Source: Pseudomonas sp. GM50
Lineage (GTDB): Bacteria; Pseudomonadota; Gammaproteobacteria; Pseudomonadales; Pseudomonadaceae
Assembly: GCF_000282375.1 (NCBI RefSeq)
Contig: NZ_AKJK01000101.1
Location: 1 to 64,000, forward strand
Length of the DNA: 64,000 nt
Direction: 5' to 3'
A program made the translations under genes and the position numbers. The notes under the pieces were generated by a model. It was not told where the DNA came from and ran no database searches. It saw only the letters and a list, made by a program, of their open reading frames with translations. Of the stretch, positions 25,672 to 34,219 are shown in pieces; the stretch's first letter is position 1; every line of letters starts with the position of its first letter.

Positions 25672-26982
25672 ATGCCAAAGCTCCCTTGGAACGCCCTTGC
25701 GGCGACTTCAGCCTTACCTGTTCGTGCACCTTGCCTGGTCCTGTTGGGTTTGAGTGTGGTTGCCACCCCGGCGTTGGCTGAAGGCTTTATCGACGACAGC
25801 CACGGCACCTTGACCTTGCGCAATTACTACCTGGATCGCGACTACAAGGATGATGGGGCGAAAACCGCGGCCAGGGAATGGGCTCAGGGTTTCATCATGA
25901 ATGTGGAGTCGGGCTTTACCCCGGGGACTGTCGGCTTCGGCCTGGATGCCCGCGGGCTGATGGGGGTGAAGCTGGACTCGTCGCCGGACCGCAGCGGCAC
26001 CGAGTTGCTGCCGGTGTCCAGCAGCGACAAGCGCGCGGCGGACGAATATTCGCGCCTGGCCATGACCGCCAAGATGCGTTTTGCCCAGACCACGGTGAAG
26101 ACCGGTGATGTGTCGATCTTCCTGCCGTTCGCTTTCGCCAGCCCGTCGCGACTACTGCCGCAGACTTTTCGCGGCACCACCCTCAGTTCCAAGGACATCG
26201 ACGGACTGACCCTCAATACCGGCTACATCGATCGCATCAACAAGCGTGATTCCACCGACTACCAGCCGATGAGCATCGCCTCGCCGAACCGGCGTTTCAA
26301 CGGCGCGGCCACTTCATCGCACATGGCCTATGTCGGCGGTGATTATCAGGTGAACAAGGACCTCAGCCTGCGTGCCTATCACGCCGAAGTGGCGGACCTG
26401 TACCAGCAGAACACCCTGGCCTTGCTGCACAATCTGCAGGTGGGCGAGGGCACGCTGACCACCGATCTGCGCAGTTTTTTCAGCGACGAAGATGGCAGCG
26501 CCAAGGCCGGCAAGGTGGACAACCGCAACCTGTCGGCGCTGTTCGGTTATCGCTTTGGCGGTCATCGCCTGAGCCTGGGCTATATGCACGCCAGTGGCGA
26601 TACAGCGACGCCTTATGTGTCGGGCACCGAGTTGATGGGCATGAGTGAGCTGACCATGAGTTCGGACTTCCTCAATGCCAAGGAGCGGACCTGGCAGGCG
26701 ATGTACGACTATGACTTTGCCGCCGCCGGGGTGCCTGGGCTGAAGAGCCGGCTACGTTATGTGCGCGGTGACCATATCGAGCTGACGGCGTTGAATGCCG
26801 ACGACCGCAAGGAGCGAGAATTCCAGATGGAGCTGGGGTATGTCATCCAGAGCGGTCCGCTGAAGAACGTCGGGCTGATGGCGCGCAAGTCGATCTATCG
26901 CAATGACTTCCCCGCTGGCGCAGCGTTTCGCGATGAAAACCAGACCCGTTTTCTGGTGCTCTACACCGTGCCGATCTGGTAA
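25672..26982 (+). CDS. OprD-family porin
   Basis: A 436-residue outer-membrane porin with a signal peptide ending ATPALA. The mature N-terminus GFIDDSHGTLTLRNYYLDRDYKD and the segment AREWAQGFIMNVESGFTPGTVGFGLDARGLMGVKLDS are diagnostic for OprD/OpdK proteins. It ends in a terminal aromatic residue (YTVPIW). OpdK-subfamily members import aromatic acids such as vanillate, which fits the location. The leader carries AAAAAACAACAACAATAAG directly upstream, the clearest A-rich Hfq/Crc-type motif in the window. Confidence 0.9.
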   Translation: MPKLPWNALAATSALPVRAPCLVLLGLSVVATPALAEGFIDDSHGTLTLRNYYLDRDYKDDGAKTAAREWAQGFIMNVESGFTPGTVGFGLDARGLMGVKLDSSPDRSGTELLPVSSSDKRAADEYSRLAMTAKMRFAQTTVKTGDVSIFLPFAFASPSRLLPQTFRGTTLSSKDIDGLTLNTGYIDRINKRDSTDYQPMSIASPNRRFNGAATSSHMAYVGGDYQVNKDLSLRAYHAEVADLYQQNTLALLHNLQVGEGTLTTDLRSFFSDEDGSAKAGKVDNRNLSALFGYRFGGHRLSLGYMHASGDTATPYVSGTELMGMSELTMSSDFLNAKERTWQAMYDYDFAAAGVPGLKSRLRYVRGDHIELTALNADDRKEREFQMELGYVIQSGPLKNVGLMARKSIYRNDFPAGAAFRDENQTRFLVLYTVPIW

Positions 26983-27001
26983 GTCGTTTACCTGCCAAGT
27001 A

Positions 27002-27029
27002 GCCGGCCGTTCCCCAGGAACGCGCCGGC
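27002..27029. terminator. Hairpin between convergent oprD-like and ferR genes
   Basis: GCCGGC-C-GTTCC-CCA-GGAAC-GC-GCCGGC forms a long stem with one small bulge between two convergent genes. There is no T tract, so termination is plausible but not certain. Confidence 0.5.
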
Positions 27030-27038
27030 GTTGGCGTT

Positions 27039-27527
27039 TCAGGCCTGGTAGACCTTTTTCAAGAGCCTGAGCAGTTCTTCGCGTTCCTGGCTGTCGAGGT
27101 TGGACGTTGCATCCAGGTCGCTCTCGGCCGCGATCAGTTTCAGCTCCTTGAGCAGGGTCTCGCCGGTCTTGCTGAGAAAAATCCCGTAGGAGCGCTTGTC
27201 CGGTTTGCAGCGCACCCGCACCGCCAGTGCCCGGCTTTCCAGTTTGTTCAGCAGCGGCACCACTTGCGGTGGCTCGATGGTCAAAGCCTTGGCCAGATCG
27301 GCCTGCATCAGTCCGGGATTCTGGTCGATGATCGCCAGGGCCGAGAACTGCGCCGGTCGCAAGTCATGGGCCGAGAGCCGGCCAATGAGGTTCTGGAACA
27401 GTTTCAGCTGCGCCCGGCGCATGGCGTAACCGATCAGATCGTCCAGGGCGGAATCCAGCGGCGCCTGGGTTTCGGCGCTGTCGGCAGGGGCCTCGGGGGC
27501 GGCGGCAATCTTGGAAGACTTGGCCAT
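27039..27527 (-). CDS. ferR: MarR-family repressor of ferulate genes
   Basis: A 162-residue MarR protein. The winged helix runs from LSAHDLRPAQFSALAIIDQNPG through MQADLAKALTIEPPQVVPLLNKLESRALAVRVRCKPDKRSYGIFLSKTG, with flanking dimerisation helices. The N-terminal 25 residues are Ala/Pro-rich and likely disordered. It is divergent from ech-vdh-fcs-aat. In P. fluorescens a MarR protein (FerR) at this position controls ferulate catabolism and responds to feruloyl-CoA, to my knowledge; I transfer the name on that basis. The palindromes at 7868, 9756, 25420 and 27666 are its probable operators. Confidence 0.85.
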   Translation of the reverse strand: MAKSSKIAAAPEAPADSAETQAPLDSALDDLIGYAMRRAQLKLFQNLIGRLSAHDLRPAQFSALAIIDQNPGLMQADLAKALTIEPPQVVPLLNKLESRALAVRVRCKPDKRSYGIFLSKTGETLLKELKLIAAESDLDATSNLDSQEREELLRLLKKVYQA

Positions 27528-27665
27528 TGCAGGGTGAATCCTCAGGCTGGCGGTTAAGAAGACTATCTAGTTTGCCGAGATTGGCCGGGGATAGCCATGA
27601 CCTCTTTCATATCTCTGGGCGTTGCGCTTGTTTTCGGGACAAAAAATATTCGGTTAATTTGATTA

Positions 27666-27685
27666 ATAGTTAATTGACATAACTA
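27666..27685. promoter_or_regulatory. FerR-type (MarR) operator, site D, with ech promoter
   Basis: ATAGTTAATTGACATAACTA lies in the divergent ferR/ech region. It contains TTGACA (27674-27679), a consensus -35 with a weak -10 17 bases on (TAGTTT, 27697-27702). Repressor binding here would cover the -35 element of the ech-vdh-fcs-aat operon. The 16 defined positions are identical to site A. Confidence 0.8.
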
Positions 27686-27739
27686 ATGTTGCGGTTTAGT
27701 TTTTACCCATCGTCAAGCCAAGAACAAGAGAGCAACGCC

Positions 27740-28570
27740 ATGAGCAATTACGAAGGTCGCTGGACAACGGTCAAAGTGGAAATCGAAGAGGGCATTGCCT
27801 GGGTCATCCTCAATCGTCCGGAAAAACGCAACGCCATGAGCCCGACCCTGAACCGCGAGATGATCGACGTTCTGGAAACCCTGGAGCAGGATCCAGACGC
27901 CGGTGTGCTGGTGCTGACCGGTGCGGGCGACGCCTGGACCGCCGGCATGGACCTCAAGGAATACTTCCGCGAAGTCGACGCCGGCCCGGAAATCCTGCAG
28001 GAAAAAATTCGCCGCGAAGCCTCTCAGTGGCAATGGAAACTGCTGCGCATGTACGCCAAGCCAACCATCGCCATGGTCAACGGTTGGTGCTTCGGTGGCG
28101 GTTTCAGCCCGTTGGTGGCCTGCGACCTGGCGATCTGCGCCGATGAAGCGACCTTCGGCCTCTCGGAAATCAACTGGGGCATCCCGCCAGGCAACCTGGT
28201 GAGCAAGGCCATGGCCGACACCGTGGGCCATCGTCAGTCGCTGTACTACATCATGACCGGCAAGACCTTTGGCGGGCAGAAAGCCGCCGAGATGGGCCTG
28301 GTCAACGAAAGCGTACCCCTGGCGCAACTGCGTGAAGTGACGATCGAGCTGGCGCGTAACCTGCTGGAGAAAAACCCGGTGGTGCTGCGGGCGGCCAAGC
28401 ACGGCTTCAAGCGTTGCCGTGAACTGACCTGGGAGCAGAACGAAGATTACCTCTACGCCAAGCTCGATCAGTCGCGCCTGCTGGACACCGAAGGTGGCCG
28501 CGAGCAGGGCATGAAGCAGTTCCTCGACGACAAGAGCATCAAGCCCGGTCTGCAGGCTTACAAACGCTGA
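27740..28570 (+). CDS. ech: p-Hydroxycinnamoyl-CoA hydratase/lyase
   Basis: A 276-residue crotonase-fold enzyme that hydrates feruloyl-CoA and cleaves it to vanillin and acetyl-CoA; coumaroyl- and caffeoyl-CoA are used likewise. The active-site residues known for Pseudomonas HCHL all fall at the expected numbers: Met70, Ser123, Glu143 (SEINWG), Trp146 and Tyr239. Oxyanion-hole regions TAGMDL and GWCFGGGFSP are intact. ATG at 27740 gives the family's usual 276 residues; the frame is open further upstream. The leader has AAGAACAA (27720-27727), an AANAANAA match. It is the first gene of the ech-vdh-fcs-aat operon. Confidence 0.96.
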   Translation: MSNYEGRWTTVKVEIEEGIAWVILNRPEKRNAMSPTLNREMIDVLETLEQDPDAGVLVLTGAGDAWTAGMDLKEYFREVDAGPEILQEKIRREASQWQWKLLRMYAKPTIAMVNGWCFGGGFSPLVACDLAICADEATFGLSEINWGIPPGNLVSKAMADTVGHRQSLYYIMTGKTFGGQKAAEMGLVNESVPLAQLREVTIELARNLLEKNPVVLRAAKHGFKRCRELTWEQNEDYLYAKLDQSRLLDTEGGREQGMKQFLDDKSIKPGLQAYKR

Positions 28571-28673
28571 AACCCGGACATGAATCAGGGCGAGCTGGCC
28601 GGGCGATCGAGCGTCTGCCAGCTGTTTGCCCCGGCGCCCAGGCGCTACTGTGAGCCCCTCGAACGTATTCCCG

Positions 28674-28690
28674 ATAAAGACAATAAAGAG
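28674..28690 (+). promoter_or_regulatory. A-rich Hfq/Crc-type motif before vdh
   Basis: ATAAAGACAATAAAGAG runs into the AGAGGA ribosome binding site of vdh. Pattern and position are as in calA and the DUF1302 gene. Confidence 0.55.
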
Positions 28691-28698
28691 GAATCACC

Positions 28699-30147
28699 AT
28701 GCTGGACGTGCCCCTGCTGATCGGCGGCCAGTCGTGCCCCGCCCGAGACGGACGAACCTTCGAACGGCGTAATCCGGTGACCGGCGAAATCGTGTCGCGG
28801 GTTGCCGCCGCCACTCTGGAAGATGCCGATGCTGCGGTCGCCGCGGCCAAAGCGGCATTCCCCGCCTGGGCGGCCCTGGCCCCCAATGAACGACGCACCC
28901 GGTTGCTGCGTGCGGCCGAACAGTTGCAGGCCCGCAGCGCGGAATTCATTGCGGCAGCCGGCGAGACCGGCGCCATGGCCAACTGGTACGGCTTCAATGT
29001 GCAGCTGGCGTCGAACATGCTGCGTGAAGCGGCGTGCATGACCACCCAGATCACCGGCGAAGTCATTCCCTCTGATGTGCCCGGCAGCTTCGCCATGGCC
29101 CTGCGGCAACCGTGCGGCGTGGTGTTGGGCATCGCGCCGTGGAACGCTCCGGTGATCCTCGCCACCCGCGCCATCGCCATGCCGTTGGCCTGCGGCAACA
29201 CCGTGGTGCTCAAGGCGTCGGAACTGAGCCCGGCGGTGCACCGATTGATTGGCCAAGTGTTGCAGGATGCAGGCCTCGGGGACGGCGTAGTCAACGTCAT
29301 CAGCAACGCGCCCCAGGATGCCGCGGCGATTGTCGAGCGGCTGATCGCCAACCCGGCGGTGCGTCGGGTCAACTTCACCGGCTCGACCCATGTCGGGCGC
29401 ATCGTCGGTGAGCTGTCGGCGCGTCATCTCAAACCGGCGTTGCTGGAACTGGGCGGCAAGGCGCCGTTCCTGGTGTTGGAGGATGCCGACCTGGACGCAG
29501 CGGTGGAGGCTGCGGCCTTCGGCGCCTTCTTTAATCAGGGGCAGATCTGCATGTCCACCGAGCGCCTGATCGTCGATGCCAAAGTGGCCGATGCCTTTGT
29601 CGCCAAACTCGCGGCGAAGATCGCTACCTTGCCCGCCGGCAACCCCAACGCCGAAGGTTCGGTGCTCGGTTCACTGGTGGACAGCAGCGCCGGTGAACGC
29701 ATCAAACTGTTGATCGACGATGCCCTCGACAAGGGCGCAACCCTGGTCACGGGTGGTCAGCTTGCGGGCAGTATTCTGCAGCCGACCTTGCTCGACGGTG
29801 TCACTGACGGCATGCGCTTGTACCGCGTAGAGTCCTTCGGCCCGGTGGCGGTGGTGTTGCGTGGCGAGGGCGATGAAGAATTGTTGCGCCTGGCCAACGA
29901 TTCCGAGTTCGGCTTGTCGGCGGCGATCTTCAGTCGCGACACTGGTCGTGCTCTGGCCCTCGCCCAGCGGGTCGAGTCGGGCATTTGCCATATCAACGGT
30001 CCGACCGTGCACGACGAAGCGCAGATGCCCTTCGGCGGGGTCAAGTCCAGCGGCTATGGCAGTTTTGGCGGCAAGGCGTCCATCGAGCATTTCACCCAGT
30101 TACGCTGGGTGACCTTGCAGAACGGCCCGCGGCACTACCCGATCTGA
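28699..30147 (+). CDS. vdh: Vanillin dehydrogenase
   Basis: A 482-residue aldehyde dehydrogenase that oxidises vanillin to vanillate with NAD. The motifs GIAPWNAPVILATRA, NFTGSTHVGR, LELGGKAPFLVLEDADL (general-base Glu) and FNQGQICMSTER (catalytic Cys) are complete. Position between ech and fcs is the classical ferulate-operon order in Pseudomonas. RBS is AAAGAGGA at normal spacing. It differs clearly from the aldehyde dehydrogenase at 10.0 kb, which supports separate roles for the two enzymes. Confidence 0.94.
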   Translation: MLDVPLLIGGQSCPARDGRTFERRNPVTGEIVSRVAAATLEDADAAVAAAKAAFPAWAALAPNERRTRLLRAAEQLQARSAEFIAAAGETGAMANWYGFNVQLASNMLREAACMTTQITGEVIPSDVPGSFAMALRQPCGVVLGIAPWNAPVILATRAIAMPLACGNTVVLKASELSPAVHRLIGQVLQDAGLGDGVVNVISNAPQDAAAIVERLIANPAVRRVNFTGSTHVGRIVGELSARHLKPALLELGGKAPFLVLEDADLDAAVEAAAFGAFFNQGQICMSTERLIVDAKVADAFVAKLAAKIATLPAGNPNAEGSVLGSLVDSSAGERIKLLIDDALDKGATLVTGGQLAGSILQPTLLDGVTDGMRLYRVESFGPVAVVLRGEGDEELLRLANDSEFGLSAAIFSRDTGRALALAQRVESGICHINGPTVHDEAQMPFGGVKSSGYGSFGGKASIEHFTQLRWVTLQNGPRHYPI

Positions 30148-30279
30148 GCATCCGCCGCACCGTCGGGCGACAAACACTTGAGAGTGATTGCCGCCCGCGT
30201 GCAGGCAGACATAACAATAAAGAGGCTGCAGCCACGCATTTGTGCGAGCCGGTGGTATGCCTTGATGGAGAGCAAGCAC

Positions 30280-32163
30280 GTGAGTTCCGAATTCAGATCG
30301 CCACCCCAGACCGAAGCCAATGCGCCGCGCTATCGCCAAGTGTCCATCGGCAATCCTGCGGTCGAGGTCAGCGAAGAGCAGGGCATCCTGCATATGCGCT
30401 CCCTGGAACCCTTGGCCAAGTTGCCTGTACGTTTGCTGGATCGCCTGGTGCATTGGGCCCATGTGCGCCCGCAACAGACCTTTATCGCGGCTCGCCAGAA
30501 CGGCGGCGACTGGCGCCGGGTGAGTTACGCCGAGATGCTGACCAGCGTCCGCGCCATTGCCCAACGCCTGCTCAGTTATGGGCTTTCGGCGGAACGACCG
30601 CTGGCGATCCTCTCGGGCAACGACATCGAGCATTTACAGATTGCCTTGGGTGCGATGTATGCCGGGATTCCTTACTGCCCGGTTTCTCCTGCCTATTCAT
30701 TGTTGTCCCAGGATTTCGCCAAGCTGCGGCATGTATGCAAGCTGCTGCAACCGGGCCTGGTGTTCGTCAGCGACGCCGCAGTCTATCAGCGGGCGATCGA
30801 TGCGGTGCTGCCGACCGAAACGCCGCTGATCACCGTGCGCGGTCAAATTCCTGGGCGCAATCAGGCGAGCTTTGCCAGTCTGCTGGAGCAACCCGGCGGT
30901 GCCGAGGCCGATTGCGCTTTCACGGCTACCGGGCCGGACAGCATCGCCAAGTTCCTGTTTACCTCAGGCTCCACCAAGTTGCCCAAGGCAGTGATCACCA
31001 CCCAGCGCATGCTCTGCGCCAACCAGCAAATGCTGTTGCAGACCTTCCCGGTGTTCGGCGAAGAACCTCCGGTGCTGGTGGACTGGCTGCCGTGGAATCA
31101 CACCTTCGGCGGCAGCCACAACGTCGGGATCGTGCTGTACAACGGCGGCACTTTTTACCTGGACGACGGCAAGCCGACCGTCCAGGGGTTTGCTGAAACA
31201 CTGCGCAACCTCAAGGAAATATCGCCCACCGCGTACCTCACCGTGCCCAAAGGCTGGGAAGAGCTGGTCAATGCACTGGAGCAGGACGGCGAGTTGCGTG
31301 AATGTTTCTTCTCGCGCATGAAGCTGTTCTTTTTCGCCGCCGCCGGTTTGTCCCAACGCGTTTGGGATCGCCTGGACCGGGTCGCCGAACAGCATTGTGG
31401 CGAACGCATTCGCATGATGGCCGGGCTCGGCATGACCGAGGCGGCACCGTCCTGTACGTTCACCACCGGGCCACTGTCAATGGCCGGCTACATCGGCCTG
31501 CCGGCACCCGGTTGCGAAGTGCGGCTGGTGCCGGTGGACGGCAAGCTGGAGGGGCGTTTTCGCGGGCCGCACATCATGCCGGGTTACTGGCGTGCGCCAC
31601 AGCAGACCGCCGAAGTGTTCGACGAGCAGGGCTTTTACTGTTCCGGCGACGCGTTGAAACTGGCCGACGCCCGCGATCCGCAACTGGGGTTGATGTTCGA
31701 CGGGCGTATCGCCGAGGACTTCAAACTGAGCTCCGGCGTGTTTGTCAGCGTCGGCCCGTTGCGCAATCGCGCAGTGCTCGAAGGTTCGCCCTATGTTCAA
31801 GACCTGGTGGTGGCCGCGCCGGACCGCGAGTGCCTGGGTGCGCTGGTCTTCCCCCGTCTTTACGAATGCCGACGTCTGGCCGGTTTGAGTGCGCATGCCA
31901 GTGATGCCGAGGTCCTGGCCAGCGCACCGGTGCGAGATTGGTTCGGCGATTGGCTGCAACGGCTCAATCGCGACGCCACCGGGAATGCCAGCCGCCTGGA
32001 ATGGATTGCGCTACTCGACGAACCCGCCTCCATCGACCGCGGTGAAATCACCGACAAGGGCTCGATCAACCAGCGTGCGGTGTTGCAGTGGCGCGCCGAC
32101 AAGGTCGAGGCGCTGTATCGCGGCGAAGAACCTTCCATCTTGCGTGCCGGACCTCTGCCATGA
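30280..32163 (+). CDS. fcs: Feruloyl-CoA synthetase
   Basis: About 627 residues, an ANL-superfamily ligase that activates ferulate with ATP and CoA. The P-loop is FLFTSGSTKLPKAV, the A5-type motif is MMAGLGMTEAAPSCTFTT, and the hinge region is LMFDGRIAEDFKLSSG. The start is uncertain: GTG at 30280 has GGAG nine bases upstream, while ATG at 30265 has a poor one. An A-rich motif ACATAACAATAAAGAGG lies at 30209-30225. It is followed by aat with an ATGA overlap, so the two are translationally coupled. Confidence 0.92.
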   Translation: MSSEFRSPPQTEANAPRYRQVSIGNPAVEVSEEQGILHMRSLEPLAKLPVRLLDRLVHWAHVRPQQTFIAARQNGGDWRRVSYAEMLTSVRAIAQRLLSYGLSAERPLAILSGNDIEHLQIALGAMYAGIPYCPVSPAYSLLSQDFAKLRHVCKLLQPGLVFVSDAAVYQRAIDAVLPTETPLITVRGQIPGRNQASFASLLEQPGGAEADCAFTATGPDSIAKFLFTSGSTKLPKAVITTQRMLCANQQMLLQTFPVFGEEPPVLVDWLPWNHTFGGSHNVGIVLYNGGTFYLDDGKPTVQGFAETLRNLKEISPTAYLTVPKGWEELVNALEQDGELRECFFSRMKLFFFAAAGLSQRVWDRLDRVAEQHCGERIRMMAGLGMTEAAPSCTFTTGPLSMAGYIGLPAPGCEVRLVPVDGKLEGRFRGPHIMPGYWRAPQQTAEVFDEQGFYCSGDALKLADARDPQLGLMFDGRIAEDFKLSSGVFVSVGPLRNRAVLEGSPYVQDLVVAAPDRECLGALVFPRLYECRRLAGLSAHASDAEVLASAPVRDWFGDWLQRLNRDATGNASRLEWIALLDEPASIDRGEITDKGSINQRAVLQWRADKVEALYRGEEPSILRAGPLP

Positions 32164-33401
32164 TTGGAGCGGGGCAGTATTCGAGCTTTGGCGATGTGGC
32201 CATTTTCGAAGCACTGCGCACGCCCTGGGTCGATCTCGGCGGGGCCTTGGCCCAGGTTTCGCCGATCGACCTGGGGATCAAGGTCGGGCGCGAGGTGCTT
32301 GCCCGCGCCGCTATCGATCCATCTTTGGTCGATAGCGTGTTGGCCGGCTCCATGGCTCAGGCCAGTTTCGATGCTTACCTGCTGCCTCGGCATATCGGCC
32401 TTTACAGTGGCGTGCCGCAAGAGACTCCGGCACTGGGTGTGCAGCGCATCTGCGCCACCGGTTTCGAACTCTTGCGGCAGGCCGCCAGGCAGCTGGATGA
32501 CGGCGTGCAGTTGGCCCTGTGCGTGGCGGCCGAATCCATGTCGCGCAACCCGATTGCCGCCTACACCCACCGAGGTGGTTTCCGGCTCGGTGCGGGCGTG
32601 GAATTCAAGGACTTTCTCTGGGAAGCCCTCTACGATCCGGCCCCGGGTGTAGACATGATCACCACCGCTGACAACCTGGCCCGGCGGCACGGTCTGAGCC
32701 GCGAAGAGGTGGATCGTTACGCCCTCGACAGCCATCAACTCGCGCTACAGGCCCAGGCCGATGGCTGGTTTGAACCGGAGCTGGTGGCGCTCGGCAATGA
32801 GCGCTTTGAACTGACTGGCTATCAGCCACGGAGTATCCAGTTGCCACGGGGCGTAGACCGCGTGACTCGCGATAGTCATCCGCGACCCACCGATCTGGAC
32901 GCCTTGGGCCGGTTGCGGGCGGTGCATGCCGGCGGTGTGCAAACGGCCGGCAACAGTTGCGCGGTGGTCGATGGCGCGGCGGCCGCGCTGGTGGGGCGAG
33001 CGTCTGCGGCCCGGCGTCCGGCGTTGGCCCATTTGCTGGCCAGTGCCGTGGTGGGCGTGGCACCGGAATTCATGGGCATAGGGCCGGCGCCAGCCATCCA
33101 GTTGCTGCTGCAACGCAGTGGGCTGCCGCTTGGTGAAATCGGCTTGCTGGAAATCAATGAGGCCCAGGCCGCTCAGGTATTGGCTGTGGCCCAGGCGCTT
33201 GAACTGGACGGTGATCGGCTCAACCGGCGGGGCGGCTCGATTGCTTTGGGGCACCCTTTGGCCGCCACGGGTTTGCGCCTGGTGCTGACCCTGGCCAGGC
33301 AACTGCGCGAGGGCAATCTGCGTTATGGCATCGCCGCAGCGTGTGTCGGTGGCGGGCAGGGCATGGCTCTGCTGATCGAAAACCCGGCGTATCAAGGCTG
33401 A
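32160..33401 (+). CDS. aat: Beta-ketothiolase of the ferulate cluster
   Basis: A 413-residue thiolase. The nucleophilic cysteine sits in GVQRICATGFELLRQAA, the conserved NEAQA (thiolase NEAFA) histidine/asparagine region is LLEINEAQAAQVLA, and GGSIALGHPLAATGLRLVLTL carries the catalytic His. The C-terminal Cys motif appears as AAACVGGGQGMALL. The ATG overlaps the fcs stop. In ferulate clusters this gene is called aat and has been linked to a beta-oxidative side route for feruloyl-CoA; the main route through Ech does not need it. Function is by family and position. Confidence 0.85.
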   Translation: MIGAGQYSSFGDVAIFEALRTPWVDLGGALAQVSPIDLGIKVGREVLARAAIDPSLVDSVLAGSMAQASFDAYLLPRHIGLYSGVPQETPALGVQRICATGFELLRQAARQLDDGVQLALCVAAESMSRNPIAAYTHRGGFRLGAGVEFKDFLWEALYDPAPGVDMITTADNLARRHGLSREEVDRYALDSHQLALQAQADGWFEPELVALGNERFELTGYQPRSIQLPRGVDRVTRDSHPRPTDLDALGRLRAVHAGGVQTAGNSCAVVDGAAAALVGRASAARRPALAHLLASAVVGVAPEFMGIGPAPAIQLLLQRSGLPLGEIGLLEINEAQAAQVLAVAQALELDGDRLNRRGGSIALGHPLAATGLRLVLTLARQLREGNLRYGIAAACVGGGQGMALLIENPAYQG

Positions 33402-33494
33402 AGCAGAACCCCGAGACCTTTGCTGCAGTCAGCCCAATCCTTGCGTCACTGTCTTGCGTTACTATGCAGACCCACCTTTCTGGAAGTTGCCTGG

Positions 33495-34208
33495 ATGAGT
33501 AAGCCCGGTCAAACGGTGCTGGTCGCGTTGCGCAAGATGATCGCCTCGGGCGAGCTGGCGGCTGGCGAGCGCTTGATGGAAATTCCCACAGCAGAGTTGT
33601 TTGGTGTCTCGCGAATGCCGGTGCGCATGGCGTTCCGCACGCTGGAGCAGGAAGGCTTGCTGGTGCGCTTTGGCGGGCGCGGGTTTCAGGTGCGTTCGGT
33701 CAGCCCCGATGACATTGCCGGTGCGGTTGAAGTGCGAGGTGTGCTCGAAGGCCTGGCGGCGCGTCAGACCGCCGAGCGCGGGCTATCGGACGAGGCCCGG
33801 GCGACCCTTGAACAGTGCCTGATGCAAGGTGATCAGCTGTTCGACAAGGGGTTTGTGACCATCGAGGACCTGGAGGTCTATCACGACCTCAACATGCGTT
33901 TTCACGAAGTGATTGTCGAAGGCAGCCACAACCCGGCGATCGCCGACGCACTGGCGCGCAACGACCACTTGCCCTTCGCTTCGGTAACAGCCCTGGCTGT
34001 GGACCGTAACGACATGGTCCGGGAATACCGACGCTTCAACTACGCCCACATGCAACACCATTCGGTGTTCGATGCTCTGGTCAACCGCCAGGGCGCGCGT
34101 GCCGAAGCGATCATGCGCGAGCACGCCAACGCCACGCTGCGCTATGCCGAGATCTTCGGCTCGGCGACGGCTGAAGAGCGGATGAAGGTCATTCTCCGCT
34201 CGGAATAG
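33495..34208 (+). CDS. vanR: VanR, GntR-family repressor of vanAB
   Basis: A 237-residue GntR/FadR-type regulator. The winged helix covers residues 5-70 (VLVALRKMIASGELAAGERL, TAELFGVSRMPVRMAFRTLEQEG) and the FCD ligand domain follows with the metal-binding histidines in LEVYHDLNMRFHE and the late HMQHHSVFDALV. Pseudomonas VanR responds to vanillate and represses vanAB. Two TGGATCCA-core palindromes upstream of vanA are its probable operators. It follows aat by 93 bases and is convergent with vanB. ATG at 33495 follows GGAAG. Confidence 0.9.
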   Translation: MSKPGQTVLVALRKMIASGELAAGERLMEIPTAELFGVSRMPVRMAFRTLEQEGLLVRFGGRGFQVRSVSPDDIAGAVEVRGVLEGLAARQTAERGLSDEARATLEQCLMQGDQLFDKGFVTIEDLEVYHDLNMRFHEVIVEGSHNPAIADALARNDHLPFASVTALAVDRNDMVREYRRFNYAHMQHHSVFDALVNRQGARAEAIMREHANATLRYAEIFGSATAEERMKVILRSE

Positions 34209-34219
34209 GCGCGACTCTT

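Noticed and set aside
29985..31196. 403-codon plus-strand frame bridging vdh and fcs
   Set aside because: It crosses the ends of two well-supported enzymes in another frame and shows no family motif.
33402..33494. VanR operator in front of vanR
   Set aside because: No TGGATCCA core is present in this 93-base gap, so autoregulation by the same site cannot be claimed.
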